DNA of 64,000 nt, from contig JAOARG010000034.1 of the NCBI GenBank assembly GCA_025210655.1, forward strand, positions 84,362 through 148,361, written 5' to 3'. Numbering within the stretch: position 1 is the stretch's first letter; every line of letters starts with the position of its first letter. The DNA is from Bacillota bacterium. Its GTDB lineage: Bacteria; Bacillota; Clostridia; Peptostreptococcales; Acidaminobacteraceae. The translations under genes and the position numbers were made by a program. This document shows, in pieces, positions 1 to 7,935 of this stretch. The notes under the pieces were generated by a model, which was not told the DNA's origin, ran no database searches, and was given only the letters and a program-made list of their open reading frames with translations.

Positions 1-98
1 CTGTACTTTTCAAGATTTTCCACATGTTTATTTAAATTGTTATCAAGATCTTTCTTTGATTGAATTTGAAATCCCATTACTTTAAAACTCTTATTCAT
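1..98 (-). CDS. Unidentified protein, N-terminal part only
   Basis: The reading frame starts with ATG at 98 and runs off the left edge of the window, giving 32 complete codons (MNKSFKVMGFQIQSKKDL, then DNNLNKHVENLEKY). A GGAGA ribosome site sits about 8 bases upstream inside the end of yvcK, and the start overlaps the yvcK stop by 8 bases, so it is probably translated in the same operon. In many Firmicutes whiA follows yvcK, but this N-terminus does not resemble WhiA. I do not recognise the family. Confidence 0.6.
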   Translation of the reverse strand, partial: MNKSFKVMGFQIQSKKDLDNNLNKHVENLEKY

Positions 99-1062
99 TA
101 CATCTTTCTCCACATAGTATTTTCAATTTTTCTGCAATTTTAAGGGCATCATGTCTTATATAATGCTCCTTTTCTTCTAAAAAATCATCTAGTGCTACAT
201 TATATCCTAATTCATTAAGTTCATCTATTTCAGATTTATCTGGCTCTAAAATGTAGGCCTTTTGTCTATTATACTTGAGCATTGTTTCACCATTTATTGA
301 ACTGCTATTTACTAAAACATGATCTATTACACCCTTACCCAAATAGCTTTCAATGGCATGAACATGGTCTGCTACTCCGTATTTATCTGTTTCCCCAGGT
401 TGAGTCATAAGATTTACTACATATGCTTTCATAGCCCTGCTTTCAAGTATGGCATTTCTTATCTCCTTAATAAGAAGATTTGGAATAATACTAGTATATA
501 AACTCCCAGGTCCCATTACAATTATGTCAGCTTCCATTATTGCATCGATTGCCTCTTGAAAACACTTTGCATCCTCTGGTTCTATAAACACTCTTTTTAT
601 AGCAGAAGATGCTTTCAATGATTCAAAAGGAATCATTGATTCACCTTTTATAACTTCACCATTTTCAAGTTCTCCAAATAGTGTTATATCATCTGTTGAT
701 ACAGGTATCACCTTTCCTGTTACTGCAAGAATGTCATTTACTTTTTTTATAGCTTCTCCAAAATTTGAAGATATACCATTCATAGCGGCAATTAATAGGT
801 TACCAAAATTCTGGCCCTTTAAATTTCCTTCTGTAAATCTATAATTCATTAGTTCCATAAGAATCGGTTCACGATTAGCTAGGGCTAGTATACAAGACCT
901 AATATCTCCTGGTGGCAACATGCCAAGGTCCTTCCTAAGAATACCAGAGCCTCCACCATCATCAGCAACACTTACTATTGCTGTAATATCATTTGTAACT
1001 TTTTTCAAACCCCTAAGGAGTATGGACAAACCTGTCCCTCCACCTATAGCAACAATTTTCAT
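91..1062 (-). CDS. yvcK: YvcK/CofD-like gluconeogenesis factor
   Basis: This 323-aa cytoplasmic protein matches the YvcK family, UDP-sugar-binding proteins needed for normal cell shape and for growth on gluconeogenic carbon sources. Visible signatures are the N-terminal glycine-rich nucleotide-binding loop GGGTGLS (residues 7-13), ADDGGGSG (33-40) and LPPGDIR (49-55). The length is normal for the family. ATG at 1062 lies 8 bases after the rapZ stop and has an AGGTGA ribosome site. The order murB-PHP-rapZ-yvcK is a common Firmicute arrangement, and RapZ and YvcK are a recurrent pair. The CofD-like fold means a phospho-lactate transferase annotation is possible, but the context argues for YvcK. 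Confidence 0.93.
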   Translation of the reverse strand: MKIVAIGGGTGLSILLRGLKKVTNDITAIVSVADDGGGSGILRKDLGMLPPGDIRSCILALANREPILMELMNYRFTEGNLKGQNFGNLLIAAMNGISSNFGEAIKKVNDILAVTGKVIPVSTDDITLFGELENGEVIKGESMIPFESLKASSAIKRVFIEPEDAKCFQEAIDAIMEADIIVMGPGSLYTSIIPNLLIKEIRNAILESRAMKAYVVNLMTQPGETDKYGVADHVHAIESYLGKGVIDHVLVNSSSINGETMLKYNRQKAYILEPDKSEIDELNELGYNVALDDFLEEKEHYIRHDALKIAEKLKILCGERCNE

Positions 1063-1070
1063 ACAATCAC

Positions 1071-1916
1071 CTATATATCCCTGTGTTTAACAATAGTCCT
1101 GAACTTAAGATCAACAAGATAGTCATACAACTTGTTCGCCATAGTTACAGATCTATGCTTTCCTCCAGTACAACCGAAAGCAATTACAACTTGAGACTTT
1201 CCTTCATTTTCAAACTTAGGTATTAAAAATTCAACCATATCTTTCACCTTATCAAAAAATATTCTTGAATCTTCAAATCCCATTACATATTCCTGAATTT
1301 CAGATGTATTACCTGTCAATTCCTTTAAAGATGGTACATAGTAAGGATTAGGAAGGAATCTTACGTCAAATACCATATCAGCATCTATTGGTATACCTTT
1401 CTTAAATCCGAAACTCATTACCGACACAGTAAGACTTCCACTTTTTACTTCATCTATAAACATAGATTTTATTTCTTTTTTAAAATTATTTAATGATAGG
1501 TCTGATGTATCAAAAATCCTATCTGATATTTCCCTAATTTCTTTTAATTTTTCTCTTTCCTTCCTGATTCCATCAATTATACGACCTTCTGGATCAAGGG
1601 GATGGGTTCTCCTATTTTCCTTATATCTCTTTACAAGTACCTCATCCTTTGCTTCAAGAAAAATTATTTCTGATTTGAATCCAGCATTGTTAATTAATTC
1701 TATATAAAGATTAAGGTCCTCGAAGAATTCTCCTCCCCTTATGTCAATTACAAGGGCAACCTTTTTTATGCTAGATCCGTTTGAAATAAGTTCAATAAAC
1801 TTACCAATAAGCATAGGAGGCATATTATCTATACAAAAGTATCCTAGATCCTCTAGACTCTTCATTGCCTGAGACTTACCAGCTCCAGACATTCCTGTTA
1901 TAATTACAAATTCCAT
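1071..1916 (-). CDS. rapZ: RapZ nucleotide-binding protein (RNase adapter family)
   Basis: This is a 281-aa P-loop protein of the RapZ/YvcJ family. It shows a Walker A GMSGAGKS near residues 8-15, the family signature CIDNMPP shortly after it, and a C-terminal GCTGGKHRS (about 248-256) typical of the RNA- or ligand-binding half. In E. coli RapZ guides RNase E to the GlmZ sRNA; in Firmicutes the role is less clear and is linked to YvcK and UDP-GlcNAc sensing. An ATG at 1922 is only 3 bases from the AGGAGG site, whereas ATG at 1916 has 9-base spacing, so I take 1916 as the start. It sits between the PHP gene and yvcK in one operon. Confidence 0.93.
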   Translation of the reverse strand: MEFVIITGMSGAGKSQAMKSLEDLGYFCIDNMPPMLIGKFIELISNGSSIKKVALVIDIRGGEFFEDLNLYIELINNAGFKSEIIFLEAKDEVLVKRYKENRRTHPLDPEGRIIDGIRKEREKLKEIREISDRIFDTSDLSLNNFKKEIKSMFIDEVKSGSLTVSVMSFGFKKGIPIDADMVFDVRFLPNPYYVPSLKELTGNTSEIQEYVMGFEDSRIFFDKVKDMVEFLIPKFENEGKSQVVIAFGCTGGKHRSVTMANKLYDYLVDLKFRTIVKHRDI

Positions 1917-1949
1917 ATACATGCACCTCCTAAAAAATACTTTCTACAA

Positions 1950-2684
1950 CTATTCCTGTGATAGATTAACTATCTTGCTCAAATCAAGACCAGCTTCCTT
2001 GGCTCTTTTTAAGGACTTGCTAAACTTTCCTATATCTGATATATGATGTGCGTCACTATTAATATAGTAGTTTATATCATACTTCATAGTCTTTTTAATT
2101 CCCTCTACTGTCAAATGTCCATGACTATTATTTATCTCAAGTGCCGTATTTCTGCTAGCAGCTATTTGAGCCACTTCTTCATAGAATATTGGTCCCTTGG
2201 CGCCTGGATGGGTTATTAAATCTATATCATACTTCTTTATTGCATTCACAAAGGCATCAGTGTTCATTTCCTTTACCTTGTGATAATAATACTTATTTTT
2301 CTTAGAAAGATAATTATATAAATGTATCTTGGAATCTCTAATGAGCTTATCTGGCATTGATCCAAAATGATATCCCGCAAGGACTATATCAAGATGGGGA
2401 AGTGTAAAATCATCAATATCAATTTTTCCATCCCTTCCAAGTATATTACATTCCATACCAAGGAGTATTTTGATGTCAGGATATTTATCATTTAAACGGT
2501 CAACTTCATCCCTCATCTCAGTGATTTTTTTCTTTTTGATTCCAAACCCAAGGTGTCCTGGCCCATGATCACAAATCGCAATCTCCTTAAGGCCTATCTC
2601 GATTGCCCTAACTACATTTTCTTCTATTGTATTTCTACCATGACTATATATGGTATGGGTATGATAATCTCCAATCAGTTTCAC
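1950..2684 (-). CDS. PHP-domain phosphoesterase
   Basis: The product is a 244-aa polymerase-and-histidinol-phosphatase (PHP) domain protein resembling the YcdX/HisK-like branch. Metal-binding motifs are visible: DYHTHTIYSHG at the N-terminus, an internal CDHGPGH, ITHPGAKG and a terminal NSDAHH. These ligands would build a trinuclear metal site for phosphate ester hydrolysis; the substrate is unknown. The longest frame begins at a TTG at 2699, but a GGAGG site 8 bases upstream of GTG 2684 favours that start, one base after the murB stop. The neighbours murB and rapZ make this the PHP gene often found in the clostridial murB-rapZ-yvcK cluster. Confidence 0.85.
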   Translation of the reverse strand: MKLIGDYHTHTIYSHGRNTIEENVVRAIEIGLKEIAICDHGPGHLGFGIKKKKITEMRDEVDRLNDKYPDIKILLGMECNILGRDGKIDIDDFTLPHLDIVLAGYHFGSMPDKLIRDSKIHLYNYLSKKNKYYYHKVKEMNTDAFVNAIKKYDIDLITHPGAKGPIFYEEVAQIAASRNTALEINNSHGHLTVEGIKKTMKYDINYYINSDAHHISDIGKFSKSLKRAKEAGLDLSKIVNLSQE

Positions 2685-2685
2685 C

Positions 2686-3594
2686 TTATTGTCCTCCAAT
2701 TATCTTAACCTCTGTTTCAAGCTTAACATCAAACTTATCGTATACTACCTTTTGAACGAACTCTATAAGAGTATTTACATCTTTTGCAGTTGCATTCCCA
2801 AGATTTACAACAAATCCACAGTGTTTATCTGAAACTTGTGCATCTCCAAATCTAACACCCTTTAATCCTGCATCCTGAATAAGTTTTCCTGCAAAATTAT
2901 TAGGTGGTCTTTTAAATGTAGATCCTGCACTAGGTAAGTGAAGTGGTTGCTTAGTAGTTCTTTTTACCGTAAGGTCATCTATGACTTCTTTTATTTCATC
3001 ATAGTTTCCCTTTTCAAACTCCATTTCAACCTCTAATACTATATACCCTTTTTCCTGAATAGCACTCTTTCTGTATCCAAAACAAAGTTCATTTGTGCAA
3101 AGTTCAACTATATCTCCAGACATACTTATAGCCTTGACACTTGAAACTACGTCTTTCATTTCTCCACCATAGGCACCTGCATTCATATACACAGCTCCAC
3201 CAAGTGTTCCAGGTATTCCACTTGCAAACTCAAAGCCCTTAAGTTCTCTTTGCATGATTTCTTTTGATAATCTAGAAAGTAAAACTCCAGCTCCAGCCCT
3301 AACCTTGTTATCATTTATTTCTACATCACAAAATGTATCTTGAATTTTAATTATCATTCCCTTGAAACCATCATCAGAAAATAAAAGGTTACTTCCATTA
3401 CCAGTTACAAAAACCTCTTTTTCATATTTCTTGGCAATTTTAATTGCAGCTCTAACCTCATCAACATTTTTAGGTATTACAAGAACCTCAGCCGGTCCAC
3501 CAATTTTAAAGGATGTATGTGCTTTCATCAGTTCATTTAAAAATATACTTTCACTAGATAAACTCTCAGTCAGTTCATTAAGATATTTTTCCAT
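2686..3594 (-). CDS. murB: UDP-N-acetylenolpyruvoylglucosamine reductase
   Basis: MurB (302 aa) reduces UDP-GlcNAc-enolpyruvate to UDP-MurNAc with NADPH and FAD in cytoplasmic peptidoglycan synthesis. FAD-domain signatures include HTSFKIGGPA near the N-terminus, GNGSNLL around 75-81 and SGIPGTLGGAVYMNAGAYG in the middle. The C-terminal domain has FGYRKS with the conserved tyrosine and LPSAGSTFKRP with the catalytic serine. A frame extension to a TTG at 3663 lacks a ribosome site; ATG 3594 is preceded by GAGAGGAAA and fits the family length. It heads the minus-strand cluster. Its promoter must lie in the repeat-filled region above 3600. Confidence 0.95.
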   Translation of the reverse strand: MEKYLNELTESLSSESIFLNELMKAHTSFKIGGPAEVLVIPKNVDEVRAAIKIAKKYEKEVFVTGNGSNLLFSDDGFKGMIIKIQDTFCDVEINDNKVRAGAGVLLSRLSKEIMQRELKGFEFASGIPGTLGGAVYMNAGAYGGEMKDVVSSVKAISMSGDIVELCTNELCFGYRKSAIQEKGYIVLEVEMEFEKGNYDEIKEVIDDLTVKRTTKQPLHLPSAGSTFKRPPNNFAGKLIQDAGLKGVRFGDAQVSDKHCGFVVNLGNATAKDVNTLIEFVQKVVYDKFDVKLETEVKIIGGQ

Positions 3595-3674
3595 AATATT
3601 TCCTCTCCGTCGTTTGATTACTTTATGATAAATTATATCATGAGTAGATATTAATTTAAACAAGCTTGTTTTTG

Positions 3675-3988
3675 GGTGGTGTATTTCTGCTTTTGGCAGA
3701 AATGGTGGTGTACTTGTCCTGAGGACTCGTGGTGGTAAGTTTGCTATATCAAACGGTGGTTAGGTGATCGGAGAAAAAGGGGAATCGCACAAGGCTATAC
3801 TTGTGCTAGGGGAAACAATTTTGTAAACAAAATTTAGGTGAAAAGGAAGAACATAAGAACTTTTAAAAAAATTTTTTTTGCTTTCCAATCATTCCCTTTC
3901 CCCTCGTTTTATTTATAAAACTAATTCCCCTAACACAAAGTTTTTTGTGTGATTCCCCTTTTCCCCTAACAGCTAACAGCAAACCACC
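3675..3988. repeat. Branched palindromic intergenic element A
   Basis: This non-coding stretch forms a large imperfect inverted repeat. Its outer left part has four GGTGGT blocks (3675, 3703, 3730, 3755) separated by short hairpins (TTCTGC/GCAGAA, GTCCT/AGGAC, GTTTG/CAAAC); ACCACC recurs at 3982. The inner arms carry linker TAGGGGAA (3807) and its complement TTCCCCTA (3925). Hairpins stand at matching places: GCACAAG/CTTGTGC (3787-3806) opposite ACACAAA/TTTGTGT (3933-3950), and ATTTTGT/ACAAAAT (3818-3833) opposite GTTTTAT/ATAAAAC (3906-3921). The stems differ between arms yet stay paired, as in the other elements of this window. Confidence 0.75.
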
Positions 3989-3996
3989 TATAAATC

Positions 3997-4148
3997 AAAG
4001 GATGCTTTTTGCTAAAGCAAAACCGTAAATATTAACTGAACAGGAACATTTCAATTAATATTTACTAGCTTAAAAGGATGCTTTTTGCTAAAGCAAAACC
4101 GTAAATATTAACTGAACAGGAACATTTCAATTAATATTTACTAGCTTA
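3997..4148. repeat. Tandem duplication of a 76-bp hairpin-forming unit
   Basis: Two head-to-tail copies (3997-4072 and 4073-4148) look identical across 76 bases. Each unit contains a small hairpin TTTTGCT-AA-AGCAAAA and a second inverted repeat with 11-base arms GTAAATATTAA/TTAATATTTAC. The block separates element A from the MOSC gene terminator. No coding frame of interest crosses it. The lack of divergence between the copies suggests a recent duplication. Confidence 0.85.
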
Positions 4149-4153
4149 AGCAG

Positions 4154-4179
4154 AAAAAAACCACCTACTTAAAGGTGGT
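4154..4179 (-). terminator. Intrinsic terminator after the MOSC gene
   Basis: The stem ACCACCT (4160-4166) / AGGTGGT (4173-4179) is followed on the minus strand by a run of seven T (4160-4154). It lies just beyond the MOSC stop at 4188. The stem uses the same GGTGGT/ACCACC words as element A. Confidence 0.8.
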
Positions 4180-4187
4180 CTAATCAA

Positions 4188-4619
4188 CTATAAAACTACT
4201 ATCTCATCACCAACAGAAACCTTACCGCCTTCAAGTACCTTTACAAAGATACCTTCTCTTGGCATTACACAGTCTCCAACTTTCCTTGCAATTTCACATC
4301 CATGGTGACATTTCTTTCCGATTTGAGTTACTTCAGTTAAAGTCTCTCCGATTTTTACTTTTGTTCCAACTGGAAGTTCAAATAATACGATTCCCTCTGT
4401 AGTAACATTTTCAGCAAAGTTTCCTGGTTGAAGTCCATCTCCACCCATTGCAATCATCTTATCTATACTTTCCTGGGCGAGTAAACTGATTTGTCTATGC
4501 CAGTTTCCACCGTGGGCATCTCCCTTGATTCCAAAATCTACAAGAAACTCTGCAGATTCTACATTATCCTTCATAACTCCCTTTTTATCACTTACGTTAA
4601 GTGCAACTACCTTTGCCAT
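4188..4619 (-). CDS. MOSC domain protein
   Basis: A 143-aa protein made almost entirely of a MOSC (molybdenum cofactor sulfurase C-terminal) domain. Family features are the GIKGDAHGG segment, GNFAENVTTEG in the middle, and CHHGCEIARKVGDCVMPREG with the conserved cysteine. MOSC domains bind the molybdenum cofactor and move sulfur to it or to partner enzymes. Length fits the stand-alone bacterial type found beside moaC/mogA. ATG 4619 has AGGAGG 8 bases upstream and follows the moaC stop by 12 bases, so it is the last gene of a moaA-moaC-MOSC operon. Confidence 0.9.
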   Translation of the reverse strand: MAKVVALNVSDKKGVMKDNVESAEFLVDFGIKGDAHGGNWHRQISLLAQESIDKMIAMGGDGLQPGNFAENVTTEGIVLFELPVGTKVKIGETLTEVTQIGKKCHHGCEIARKVGDCVMPREGIFVKVLEGGKVSVGDEIVVL

Positions 4620-4631
4620 TATGATGACCTC

Positions 4632-5108
4632 CTATTCCTGTCTTTGGTATACGCCAGACTTTCCGCCTTCTTTTCTAATTAATCTAATATTTTCGATTAC
4701 CATATTCTTATCTACTGCCTTACACATGTCATAAATAGTAAGGGCTGCAACTGATACAGCATGTAAAGCTTCCATTTCGATACCTGTTTTTCCAATTGTA
4801 CTTGCTACTGCTTCAATATCAATAGCTGATCTTTCTTCGTCTATTTCAAAGCTTAAATCAACACCTGTGATAAAGATATTGTGACACATTGGAATGATGT
4901 CTGCTGTCTTTTTAGCTCCCATAATACCAGCTACCTGAGCTACAGAAATAACATCGCCTTTTTTCATAGATCCTTCTTTAACTTTTTCAAGTACTTCTCT
5001 GCTAAGGATAATAGATCCCTTTGCAACCGCTATTCTATCAGTATCTTTTTTTTCCCCTACATCAACCATTTTGGCTAATCCAGCTTCATTAAAATGTGTA
5101 AATTCCAT
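4632..5108 (-). CDS. moaC: Cyclic pyranopterin monophosphate synthase MoaC
   Basis: MoaC (158 aa) makes cyclic pyranopterin monophosphate from the MoaA product in molybdenum cofactor synthesis. Recognisable parts are FTHFNEAGLAKMVDVGEK at the start, the IPMCHNIFITGVDL segment with the catalytic-site Cys-His, and GKTGIEMEALHAVSVAALT near the C-terminus. ATG 5108 has an AGGTGG site at 5-base spacing and sits 1 base after the moaA stop; a GTG at 5117 inside moaA is less likely. It is translationally coupled to moaA and followed by the MOSC gene. Confidence 0.95.
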   Translation of the reverse strand: MEFTHFNEAGLAKMVDVGEKKDTDRIAVAKGSIILSREVLEKVKEGSMKKGDVISVAQVAGIMGAKKTADIIPMCHNIFITGVDLSFEIDEERSAIDIEAVASTIGKTGIEMEALHAVSVAALTIYDMCKAVDKNMVIENIRLIRKEGGKSGVYQRQE

Positions 5109-5109
5109 A

Positions 5110-6069
5110 TCATCCACCTACCTGATTCATATTTCTTTTTATTGGTTTAAACTCTTCATCATTTATATGGTGTTCCTTTGGTTTTGTTTCTATACTCGCC
5201 TGAATTGCTTGGTCAAGATTATTGTTTTCAATATAATCCTTTAAATCTATCTCATCATCTGAATGAAGGCACGGCTTTAACTTTCCATCTGAAGTAAGTC
5301 TTATTCTATTGCAATTTGAACAGAAAGTACAACTTATTGGATTGATAAGACCAACAGTCCCCTTTGCTCCATCAAGCTTGTAATACTTAGCTGGAGAAGA
5401 AATATCCTGAGCCTCTACTTCATTTAATTCTGGAACCATTTCAAGTACCTTTGTATTAGGTATAAAATGACCCTTCGACCACTGACTAGCTTCACCAATA
5501 GGCATAAGCTCAATAAATCTTACATCTATATCTTGATCTTTTGTTAGACTTACAAAATCAACGATTTCATCATCATTAAATCCGCCAATCAGTACTACAT
5601 TTATTTTAATTGGAGACATTCCAAGATCTTGACAAAGTTTTATGCCATCAAGTACTTCCTTAAGATCTGCTCCCCTTGTAATATCCTTAAACTTATCTGC
5701 ATTTAAACTGTCTAGACTCACATTAACCCTATCAAGACCAGCTTCCTTAAGCTCCTTAGCAAATCTAGGAAGAAGACTTCCATTAGTAGTCATGGCTACT
5801 TCCTTAATTCCATCAATAGACTTAATTTGTCTTACAAGATCAACAACACCCTTTCTAATAAGAGGTTCCCCACCTGTAAGTCTAATCTTACTTATTCCCA
5901 TAGCTGCTCCATGGGATACTACTTTTATTATATCTTCAAACCTAAGAATATCCTGGTGTTCTTTCTTGCACACACCATCCTCAGGCATACAGTATCTACA
6001 TCTGTAATTACATCTGTCTGTAATGGAAATTCTAAGATAATTAATTTTTCTGCCATACTTATCCATCAT
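5110..6069 (-). CDS. moaA: GTP 3',8-cyclase MoaA (radical SAM)
   Basis: MoaA (319 aa) is the radical SAM enzyme that converts GTP to 3',8-cyclo-H2GTP, the first step of molybdenum cofactor synthesis. The SAM-binding cluster motif CNYRCRYC covers C20, C24 and C27. The second cluster motif CTFCSNCNRIRLTSDG lies in the C-terminal part with a further Cys in LKPCLH. The protein ends in Gly-Gly, a tail needed for activity in known MoaA proteins. ATG 6069 has GAAGAAG about 8 bases upstream; an in-frame GTG at 6078 is too close to that site. It starts the moaA-moaC-MOSC operon. Confidence 0.95.
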   Translation of the reverse strand: MMDKYGRKINYLRISITDRCNYRCRYCMPEDGVCKKEHQDILRFEDIIKVVSHGAAMGISKIRLTGGEPLIRKGVVDLVRQIKSIDGIKEVAMTTNGSLLPRFAKELKEAGLDRVNVSLDSLNADKFKDITRGADLKEVLDGIKLCQDLGMSPIKINVVLIGGFNDDEIVDFVSLTKDQDIDVRFIELMPIGEASQWSKGHFIPNTKVLEMVPELNEVEAQDISSPAKYYKLDGAKGTVGLINPISCTFCSNCNRIRLTSDGKLKPCLHSDDEIDLKDYIENNNLDQAIQASIETKPKEHHINDEEFKPIKRNMNQVGG

Positions 6070-6206
6070 ATTAATCACTTCTTCTATTTAAAATTTTTAT
6101 AGACTTTCAAATTTATATAAAAAATCTCTATCCAGTAATTCAGTATACTAGAAATATGATGGATATTCAACCGTTATCTTTAAAAAAGATGAACGGATTT
6201 TATACA

Positions 6207-6238
6207 AAAAGTGCAGTCGGTTTTTAGACTGCACTTTT
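6207..6238 (-). terminator. Terminator downstream of moeA and element B
   Basis: A 12-base stem AAAAGTGCAGTC (6207-6218) / GACTGCACTTTT (6227-6238) is followed on the minus strand by TTTTTGT. It separates moeA plus element B from the moaA promoter region. T-rich flanks on both sides could let it act in both directions. Confidence 0.75.
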
Positions 6239-6240
6239 GT

Positions 6241-6526
6241 CCAGCATTTCCAAGGGAAATAGCCCAGCAATATCTTTTATTGATATAAGCCTAGCAACAC
6301 ATCCCGTGTCAGCCCAGCGAAGTTTATAAAACTTCTAGAGCAATGGTATTTTCCCTACGGAAAGATACTTAAATAAGATCTTTTTCTAAATATTTTACGA
6401 AAGTAAAATTACCTTGCTGATTGATTTATCAATCTCTATCCGTTGAAGTAGTATAACCATCTTCAACACTACCCATGAACATAGTGAATACTATTCGCGA
6501 CCACTGGGAGCATTAATCAACTTCTA
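6241..6526. repeat. Branched palindromic intergenic element B
   Basis: The whole space between the moeA stop and its terminator is a palindromic element. The left arm has linkers AGCCCAGC (6261), AAGCCTAGC (6287) and AGCCCAGC (6311) separated by hairpins, including ATATC/GATAT, ACAC/GTGT and GAAGTTT/AAACTTC. Then comes a core, GGTATTTTCC-ctac-GGAAAGATACTT (6345-6370), found on the reverse strand of other elements. The right part carries TTTTAC-gaaa-GTAAAA and hairpins GATTG/CAATC and GTTGAAG/CTTCAAC with different linkers. The two arms look like halves from different element types. No coding potential was seen. Confidence 0.7.
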
Positions 6527-7753
6527 TTAGAAAAGTGTAACCTTAACCTTTTCACCCTTCTTCACAAAACCTTTCTTATAAGGAATAACTGTGTAGCCCT
6601 TGGCGTTTGAAAGTAATGTTATCATACCTGATTTTCCTGGCACTGGTGAAATCTCTATGCCGTTTTCTCCGAAGTTTACGTCTACCATTTGGTATGTGTC
6701 TCTGCCTGCTGCTGAACTCATGTTTGCTGTTGTGTATCCGTAAAGGGTATTCTTGATTCCCATATCCATCTTCATTATCTTTTCTAAGAAGAACTTAACG
6801 AATATTTCAAATACTATCATTGCTGACACTGGATGACCTGGAAGTCCAAAGCATGGCTTTCCATCTATTTTTGCCAGTATTGTTGGCTTACCTGGTTTTA
6901 ATCTTACTCCGTGGACAAATACTCCCGGATTTCCTAACTCATTGAATATATCTGCGGTTACATCCTTTTCACCCATGGAGCTTCCTCCAGATACAAGGAC
7001 TATATCTGATATTTCATAAGCCTTTTTTATAGTTTCTTTTATGGCATCATAGTCATCTTTTACAACCCCCTTATAGGAAATCTCACAACCGTATTGCTTG
7101 GCAAGTGCTGTAATTGTATATGTGTTTATATCCCTTACTTCTCCAAGGGATAGTTCCTTTTTCTCCCCCACTAGCTCATCACCTGTGGATATAATTGCAA
7201 TCCTAGGTCTTTTTATAACATTTATTTCACTTACTCCAACTACCTTCAAAGCTCCAATATCTTGTGGTCTTATCTTGTGATTCTTACCAAGTACATGTTC
7301 ACCAATTTTTACATCTTCTCCTATGGATACTACATTGGACATACTTTCTAGTTCTTGCCAAAGTTTAACCTTATCATCCTCTACTTGAGAGTACTCAACC
7401 ATAACTACTGCATCTGCTCCATCTGGTACCATTCCACCAGTCGGAACATAAACACACTCACCATGGTCTAAAACATGATCTAATGATGACCCCATAAGGG
7501 ATTCACCCATGAATTTTGCCACAAATGGCTGCTCTTCACTTACCCCTTCTGTATCTTGCCATCTAACTGCATAACCATCTACAGTTGATCTTCTAAACAT
7601 AGGAACATTTTCATTGGAAAATATATCATCCATTAGTATTCTTCCTAAAGAATCTTCTACTTTAATCTTTTCTGTCTGCACTTCATAATATACAAAGTGA
7701 TCTAGTATAAGTTTTTTCGCTTCATTTATTTCAAACATATCAAATTTTCTCAT
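6527..7753 (-). CDS. moeA: Molybdopterin molybdenumtransferase MoeA
   Basis: MoeA (408 aa) inserts molybdate into adenylylated molybdopterin, the last cofactor-building step. The N-terminal part shows the typical STVDGYAVR segment. The central MoCF-binding domain has ISTGDELV, the signature VSGGSSMGEKD and PGKPTILAK, followed by FGLPGHPVSAM. A C-terminal domain IV is present, so the protein is full length. ATG 7753 has GGAGG at 8-base spacing; the longer frame to 7789 would place that site inside the gene. It is transcribed separately from moaA, with a terminator and element B between them. Confidence 0.95.
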   Translation of the reverse strand: MRKFDMFEINEAKKLILDHFVYYEVQTEKIKVEDSLGRILMDDIFSNENVPMFRRSTVDGYAVRWQDTEGVSEEQPFVAKFMGESLMGSSLDHVLDHGECVYVPTGGMVPDGADAVVMVEYSQVEDDKVKLWQELESMSNVVSIGEDVKIGEHVLGKNHKIRPQDIGALKVVGVSEINVIKRPRIAIISTGDELVGEKKELSLGEVRDINTYTITALAKQYGCEISYKGVVKDDYDAIKETIKKAYEISDIVLVSGGSSMGEKDVTADIFNELGNPGVFVHGVRLKPGKPTILAKIDGKPCFGLPGHPVSAMIVFEIFVKFFLEKIMKMDMGIKNTLYGYTTANMSSAAGRDTYQMVDVNFGENGIEISPVPGKSGMITLLSNAKGYTVIPYKKGFVKKGEKVKVTLF

Positions 7754-7935
7754 TATGACTACCTCCAAATACTTCGTTATATAAAACATAATACATCGAA
7801 TCTACAATAACAACAAGTTTTAACTATTTAAGTTTGATTATTTTTAACTTATTATTATAATATATATGTACATTTATTAATTTTAAAACAATTATTATTT
7901 AGATAGATTAAACAAACAGTAGAGGAGATTTAATA

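Noticed and set aside
3595..3663. Upstream extension of murB to a TTG
   Set aside because: It adds 23 residues unlike the MurB family and lacks a ribosome site, whereas ATG 3594 has one.
3675..3988. CRISPR-like array suggested by repeated GGTGGT blocks
   Set aside because: Repeat units are only 6-8 bases, the spacers are self-complementary hairpins, and no cas genes are in the window.
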